Origin: Gnetum montanum | Taxonomy: Eukaryota > Streptophyta > Gnetopsida > Gnetales > Gnetaceae | Direction: 5' to 3' | NCBI GenBank assembly: GCA_015680685.1 | Contig: MNCI01004504.1 | Span: 141,409-205,408 of the forward strand | Length of the DNA stretch: 64,000 bases | Shown: one piece after another, positions 57,900-64,000 of the stretch | Position numbering within the stretch: position 1 is the first letter of the stretch | Layout of the letters: each line of letters starts with the position of its first letter | Made by a program: the position numbers and the translations under genes | The notes under the pieces: model-generated | Seen by the model: the letters and a program-made list of their open reading frames with translations, nothing else | Databases searched by the model: none | What the model was told of the DNA's origin: nothing

Positions 57900-60800
57900 T
57901 GATGAAGAAGATCAAATAGTCCTAGGTAGTGAAGGCTCTTGAGGCTCCAAAGGGCCTTCTCCTACTTCAATTGCACTTAGTGGTTGAGGCGGTTATGGTT
58001 GTCTTGCAACACCTATAACTTTTTGGTGGAATATGGAAGGTGTCTAACAGTGCTTTCATCATCTCCTCCTTACTCCAGGGATCATTCATAGTCTACATGA
58101 CATGATCAATGTGGACTAGAATGGAAACATCCCATGGACAAGGAATTATAGGGAACAACTCTTTCACATTCATGAACTAGGTAGTGAATTATTCATGTTC
58201 GATGTCAAATGCTCTAACTTCATGTTGGAGTTCCTGGTAATTGTTCATCCTCTTGGCCAGGTTCTCAGTAGTTGATCATTGATTAGTAACCTTTACCTTG
58301 AGAACCTCTTGTTCAACATTTGCAAGCTCAAACTTCTATTTGGTCTATTTATGGTGCTTGAACTCTGCCTTGTATAAGAAGTATGAGCTGGCCACTTGTT
58401 TCTCCAATTCATATTGGAACATTCTAGTAATCATCATTGCTAAGTTTGCGTATCGGAGATTAGCAAGCTCCATGTACTTTATCATCTTCTCGATCAACAA
58501 CTCCTTCATGTAGATTTCAGCTTTGCTCTATGCATTTAGCCCATCAAAGATAGGTTGCCAGACATCATCTCCTTGTTGAAGCTGTTGGAGGGCCTCATTT
58601 ACTTTTGCCTTCACTAATTGGATATGCTTCTCATTAACTTCTTTCTGTAGACCAACATGATCTCTATAATGATTTTTAACTCTTTTAAGCCCTGCAACAT
58701 GATCTGTAGAAGAATAGCTGCTTGGATTAATAGCTATTCTCATTAACTTCTTTTTGTAGACAGAACATGATCACTATTCTTCTAAGCAGCTATCTTTGTT
58801 ACCAATTTTTGGTGAAGGGCATGAACTTCGTCCATGAAGAGGTTTTTGTTCTTAGTTGTGAATCTCCTCAATTCATTGTTCATCCTAGCTAACTACTCCT
58901 ACTATTAATGGATAAAATTTTCCATCTACTACTTCTGTGCATCAACATTCCACAAACAATGATTCTCTATGGTTAGAATCTCATTCTCATAGTGAGTATG
59001 AACCAAGCCCTTTTAAATATTATGCGTGATGGCGTTGGCTAGGGACTAGTCAAAGATTGTCATCTTCTTGACATCCTCAACATCTTTAAGTCTTTTTAGA
59101 AGCTATTGAAAAGCTTCATCTCATGTTAGTGTTGGGTTGAGCAATGTGAGATCATCAAGGTGTATTCTTAATTTAATAACCTTTGTAGCCAAGTATTGGT
59201 TTTCTATTTTGGTTGTTTCAAGTTGCCCCTCCATTATGATGCATTTGCCCCTTACCTCTAGTAGCTCTGACTAGGTTGCAGTGATGGTATTCAGAAGGTA
59301 AAAGACATTTAGAATTAGTTGCTTGGTTCCCACCTATCACTCTATTAATTCCTCATGCTAGGATGCACTTAATCTACTGCTGACAGTTCCTATGGATGTC
59401 TACACATCTCTCAGTGCAGAAACGTCTAGTACAAACATTGCAAGTGTACTTTGGTAATTCCATCAGCAGCTACTTTGGCCATAGTCTCCTACCCATGGTG
59501 CTACATCACCAAGATAATTGCTTCCTCATCCTTCTCCAAATGCACTGAAAAGGTAGCTATGTTCTCAAAGATGTTTAGGAATTGTTGCTATTGGAAGAGA
59601 GATATTGTTACCTCTTGAGAGCTAGCATTTGACCTTGGGGACACTTGCAGTTGAAAAAATCAGCCCCTACCTTTCATTTGACTTATGGTTTGGGCAACTT
59701 CATTAACATGGCTCATTATTGGTTTATACATAGATGGGTCACCACCACTCATTCCTGCTTGCTATTGTTACTACTACAAGAGCTACTCTTGGAGTTCACG
59801 CTACTCTTGAAGTTCACACATGCACTTAAGGGTAGCGTGGGCCTTCGATGTTGTTTTGTGAGTGGGTGGTGGAGGTGGTTGTTGTTACTCCTCTTCTTGA
59901 ATGACTTTGGTAGGCACCTTTTCCTTCATCATTTCTACCTAAAAGGTGGTTGAAGCTTGTCAAAAAGTGTCATTCATGTAACGGGTTATGCCTCCTCTCT
60001 TGCATAACTTTCTAATGAGGCACAGAAAAGGTAGTGCCTTCCTTACACATTCATTTTCCTAAAATTTCTTCTCTATCTCAAGATATATCAACTATGAAAG
60101 ATTGACTAGGAATCTACCACTTAGATTAGCACCTGAATGGGCTAAAAAGGCTATGATTTTGCTTGGCCTCACTGTTGGATTGCTGTGAAAAGATGCAATC
60201 TTGAAGTATGCACACTCCACCATGGTAAGTGCACCAAAATCCGCCCCTTCTACTCCATAACACCATTGCATCCATTCTTTCTTAATGCTAGGATCTACTT
60301 GCATTGAAATCTCTACAAGATTTGCCCCAATTTCTAGTAACCTAAGGGCCTTGAAAATTGCTTTTACTAAGTAGGACACTGAGATATCCTTGATCTTGAC
60401 CATTGAATTGGCTTGTCGATTATTCCAAAAAAGATATGTCCCTCCCATGTACCACTCCCCATTAGAAGTGATGATGAGCCACATGGGAGAGTTTTACAAT
60501 TATTCTTTGACTTTTGGAGGTGCAAACTCTAAGAAAGATCCAAAGTTTAACTCTTGGAGCACACATTTCTAGATCTCTTTTTTTTCGATCTGCCTGAAGC
60601 AGGCTTCTGTCAAGGTGACCTCAAGGTTCTATCTTGGTTCAAGTGCCTCATCTTGGTGAGACTATTCTATTGTGGCCATTTCTTTGAGAATCTGTTAGAC
60701 AAATTCCACTTCGGGCACCTCCTAAAGAGGTCTTGTTGCATGGGTTTCTACTTCTTACATGTGGGGCCATTCTTGGTCCTTTCTAATTCATGACTATTTG

Positions 60801-60900
60801 TCATTTGGTTGGGATGGTCCTCCTTTCTACATGTTCTTTCTTTTAGGTACCATCTATGGTCACAACATAACCAAGGATTAGCATATAATGTGTAACTTAT
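57900..60900 (-). pseudogene. Large coiled-coil ORF of unknown type near the 3' LTR of F
   Basis: Minus-strand frames carry a Lys-rich start near 60800-60500 (ELERTKNGPTCKK, RFSKKWPQ), an open stretch 60484-60092 (WLIITSNGEWYMGG..., LVKAIFKALRLLEIGANLVE, ALPFLCLIRKLC just beyond), a Pro-rich spacer near 59890 and then long heptad-like regions down to about 57950. Stops and frameshifts are many. The LPFLCLIRKLC end faintly recalls the plant retroelement-associated 'Transposase_32' type domain, but I would not assign it. It lies where Athila-like elements may carry an extra ORF. A related fragment is at 46320-46990. Confidence 0.5.
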
Positions 60901-62647
60901 AACCTTTAAGTACCTTATCTCTTTGGGCAGTTATACTTAGGCTAAGTTTAGACCATGAAAAATTGATTATTTTATTATTAATTTAATATTATTTCATTTT
61001 TCATGTCCTGAGAGCTTGTTGGAAGGGTTTCACTTTTTCAAATTAATGTTTTGATGTTAATTTCTTAGTTAAACCTTTATGGGAGTTAGAAAAATTCCCC
61101 TTAAAAACGTAAGGTTTGTGGCCCCGACAACAAAGAGCTTATCTCTAATAGTTGCAGGATTGAAAAATGGAGAGAATCAGACAAACAGTTAGGAAGTTAT
61201 GGCTCTTGGAAAGTTTTGGGCTCTGAAAAGTTCAAAAAATCCTCACTCATTTGTGAGAAAATGTGAAAAATTGCTAAGTGTTTGTGTGTATATGTAGACT
61301 TTTTGCCTTTACATCAATGGGGTTGTGTCAACGAGTGGGCTACGTATATAGGGTTCCATCGATGGAGGTGTTCCAAAAATTTTTTCACATTGAATATTTC
61401 AAAAAGTATGAGGAATTTTAACATGAAATTAGGGTCCTTAGAGAGCTAGAAAAGCCATGAACATGATGAAAAATGTGAAGAGGGCTTATTCATTCACAAA
61501 AATAGAGATTTGATGTGAGAATGAAATTTTATGGAGAAAATGCCTTAAGGAGCACTCAATTGGATGCAATCAATGGGGTGCATGAAATATTTAATCACTA
61601 AAATGCCTAAGGATAAGGGACTTCACTAACCCAACCAAGAAACATGCAAGTGGGTCCTCCCCATAGTAGGCTCATCCCCTTTTTTCCTTTTCATATCCTT
61701 AAACCAAGGAGTCCGTGGGCCCCACAGTTAATTAATGGTTATAGAAAGTTAAGAACCGAATCTAGAAGAATCTACCTAAGAATTTTAACATATCAAAATA
61801 AGCCAATGAACAAGACATGGAAAACCACCAGTGAGGTGAATCATGGAAAGAATTGGTGGATGAGAGAGAAGGTGGAATAGAGTTCCAAATTGTGGTCACA
61901 TGAAGTCCCTTGTAGATTTTGTGGTTAAATGACCTGATAAAGTTCATCCTTAGTCTAGATCAAAACCAACCACTTTCAGTGACTTCACATTGATACTCTA
62001 AGACTAGTCCACTCCCTTGAATACAAGAATGCTCCCACAGATCAAACACAGTTCCTTATTGAAGAAGAAAAGATAAGTAGGAAGTGAAAAAGGACCTTAG
62101 TTAGAGAGGACCTTCAAGCATGGGTAACATGTCTTTCTAGTTCCATAACTAGTGCCTGTAGCCTATTATTTTTTCTAAGGGATGTGCTTTGAATTTCCAT
62201 CATTTTTTTTGAATTTTATGTTTTTATGGATTCTTGAATTAGAACCACACCATGCAAAGACTTATTAACTTCTTGTTATAGGTCAATGTGGAATGGTAAG
62301 AAATCCATGAAAACACTCATGCACTCAAGAGTAGAAAAGAATGAAGAGCATCAAGTCCCCTTGGAAGTCGCATCCTTATCAATCCATTCAATCTTTCCCA
62401 AGTTTGAAAACCTCCAAGGTCACAAGTTCATTAAATTTTCATTAATGAAAGGGGTCTCAAATTTCTGTAACAAGGAACACCATAGATTATTGTGGATGGG
62501 TGGATGACATGGACTCACTACCTATTCCATGTAAAAGAAACTTAATCTTAGTTATTAATATCAAAATTCAAAAATAGAAACAAGACATTAGCAATCAAAA
62601 ATATTAAGTACAAACTACCATTAGCAAACAGCTACAACATCACTGTG
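60900..62647 (-). other. Non-coding part of element F
   Basis: 61640-62647 matches, in reverse, the family's non-coding 3' region (6330-7170). 60900-61640 has no visible counterpart in copies A or B and no gene. Confidence 0.5.
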
Positions 62648-63432
62648 TGATGAGTGGCAAGGTACCCCTACACTCAACCATACAAATACGAGCATGTCAC
62701 ACCTGATCCGGTCGTACTCTACAAACGGACTAGTTGTGGTATCCAGATAGTTACTCGTAGATCGCAGTTCGCTATCTTCCCAAACTTACTTGTATTGTCA
62801 TGGTTGTAAGGTTAAGTAAGCTTGAGGTATATGATTTTTATAGCTTTTGTATTTTTTTATGTCTTATGCTAATAAGGGAAAGGGAAAGAGAACTAAGTGA
62901 CTAACTTACATTAACTATTCATTAACTAGGTTATAATTTTCCTAACACCAGTATCCATTTCCACTTGTCGTACACATCTTGAACTAGTGCAATGCTGCTG
63001 GGATTACCAAACGCTAATCGTTACTGGGTTACCAAGCGCTACATGCATGCTTGAAGCGGTCGTATTAAGTGCACTTAACTAAGAGGATCAAGGGTTGAGA
63101 GAGAAATTAATTAACTAGGAAAGCGTTAAACATTCAATAAGAATTAATTACTAATTAGCTTAGTCTGTATGATGCAAGGTTTATCATAAAGTTCGTCTTT
63201 ATTACCGTACACAAATGTGTGCTCAAGTACAATTTGCTTAAATAAAGATTCGTTCACTCTACGACTCCTACTGCGGGCACATGGAAATTATTCTAACTCT
63301 GGAATGGTAAATTGCAAGAGTTTGGCTAATGATCTAAGTCTAACTATTGGGAACAAAGGGTGCCGCCTCTTATTTATAGAAGATGAGGTAGGACGCGATA
63401 TCGCGTGGCGGATGCGATATCATGGCTCATCA
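62648..63432 (-). repeat. Solo LTR G
   Basis: 785 bases. Read on minus TGATGAG...CTCATCA, flanked by the perfect duplication CTGTG at 62643-62647 and 63433-63437. The TATA box is at 63379-63371. CGATATCG-type palindromes lie near its U3 end. No internal region is attached. It interrupts the non-coding region of F. Confidence 0.92.
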
Positions 63433-64000
63433 CTGTGTCTTGTTGGTAATAAAGCAATTTATTAGAAAATATATCAAATAAAGTAAAATATAGAAGAAAT
63501 TGTAAAATATTAAAGAAATATAAAATGTACTAACAATATTGTAAAATAGAAAAATATGAAAAACAAGAAAAGTGTAAAATAAAGAAGGTGTAAAACAAAA
63601 AGTATAAAAAAGGCATAAAAACTAAAGAGTCACTTTATTGGTTAGCATGGATGGCCATCTTCCTCATGACTGATTTGGAAGGAGGAGATCTAAAAAATTA
63701 AGCATGGTTGTTCATTCGATGAGATGTTGCTAGTATGGATGGCCATCTTCCTCATGACTGATGTTGATAATTCCAATGAACCAGGCCATCGGCACACACC
63801 TTGTAAAGGTGTTCGTTAATCTCCATGAATATTTTGGCCCAATGAAGAAACTATTTTTTCTTCCCATGGTCTAATTCTTGTGGAATCTCTTGAGTGAGAA
63901 GATAAGTGAGGATGCCATTGTGCCACTTAGGTTTAGTAGGCACTTGTTCATTTATCGCACTAGCAAAGAGAAGTTCATCAAGGAATTGATCTGAAAGTAG
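63433..64000 (-). pseudogene. Element F: RNase H-integrase spacer joined to 3' region
   Basis: On minus, 64000-63765 encodes LSDQFLDELLFASAINEQ, ILTYLLTQEIPQELD and EINEHLYKVCADGLV, corresponding to 4640-4860 of copy A. It then jumps to sequence that lies after integrase (63740 downward). The integrase core is deleted. A 32-base direct repeat stands at the junction. Confidence 0.78.
63643..63762. repeat. 32-base direct repeat, 88 bases apart
   Basis: TAGCATGGATGGCCATCTTC and its 12 following bases at 63643-63674 recur at 63731-63762 with one change. Confidence 0.9.

Overview
The window reads as nuclear DNA from a seed plant with a large, repeat-rich genome. A gymnosperm is my best inference: decayed Ty3/gypsy and L1-type elements fill most of it, and one ordinary gene is stretched over about 20 kb by introns of up to 11 kb. 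Nothing prokaryotic, viral-episomal or CRISPR-like is present.

Left part (1-26.4 kb) is a nest of LTR retrotransposons. A chromovirus of the Tekay/Del type (element C, tRNA-iMet primer site, roughly 2.7 kb LTRs, chromodomain) forms the base. Two members of one Athila/Tat-like family (tRNA-Asp primer site, LTR ends TGATGAG...CTCATCA) sit inside it: copy A (1-8776, 5' part off the window) in the 5' LTR of C, and copy B (16073-26214, complete, target duplication TATGT) in the 3' LTR of C. All three carry recognisable gag, protease, RT, RNase H and integrase segments, and all are broken by many stops and frameshifts.

Middle part (26.4-31.4 kb) holds gypsy and LINE debris and possible SINE heads. 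From 51396 down to 31560 on the minus strand I could assemble one intact host gene: eight exons with GT-AG borders and consistent phases, giving a 379-residue atypical NAD(P)-binding Rossmann protein of the YeeZ-like group. Intron 4 (11 kb) and intron 6 (4.6 kb) carry LINEs, a poly(A)-tailed retroposon, gypsy pieces and coiled-coil repeat ORFs. Introns 3, 5 and 7 stay short.

Right part (51.7-64 kb), immediately upstream of the gene, is a second nest: a plus-strand gypsy (element E) split by minus-strand Athila/Tat-like elements D and F, plus a solo LTR (G) with perfect target duplications. Near the LTR of F lies a long decayed minus-strand coiled-coil ORF that I cannot assign. A related piece lies in intron 4 of the host gene. 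That ORF and the exchangeable palindrome arrays at the start of the U3 regions are the least familiar signals in the window.

The transposons do not work together with the gene; they explain its size. Many lost sites in the elements (primer sites, LTR ends, catalytic residues) differ from the expected sequence by C-to-T or G-to-A, as expected for long-methylated repeats.
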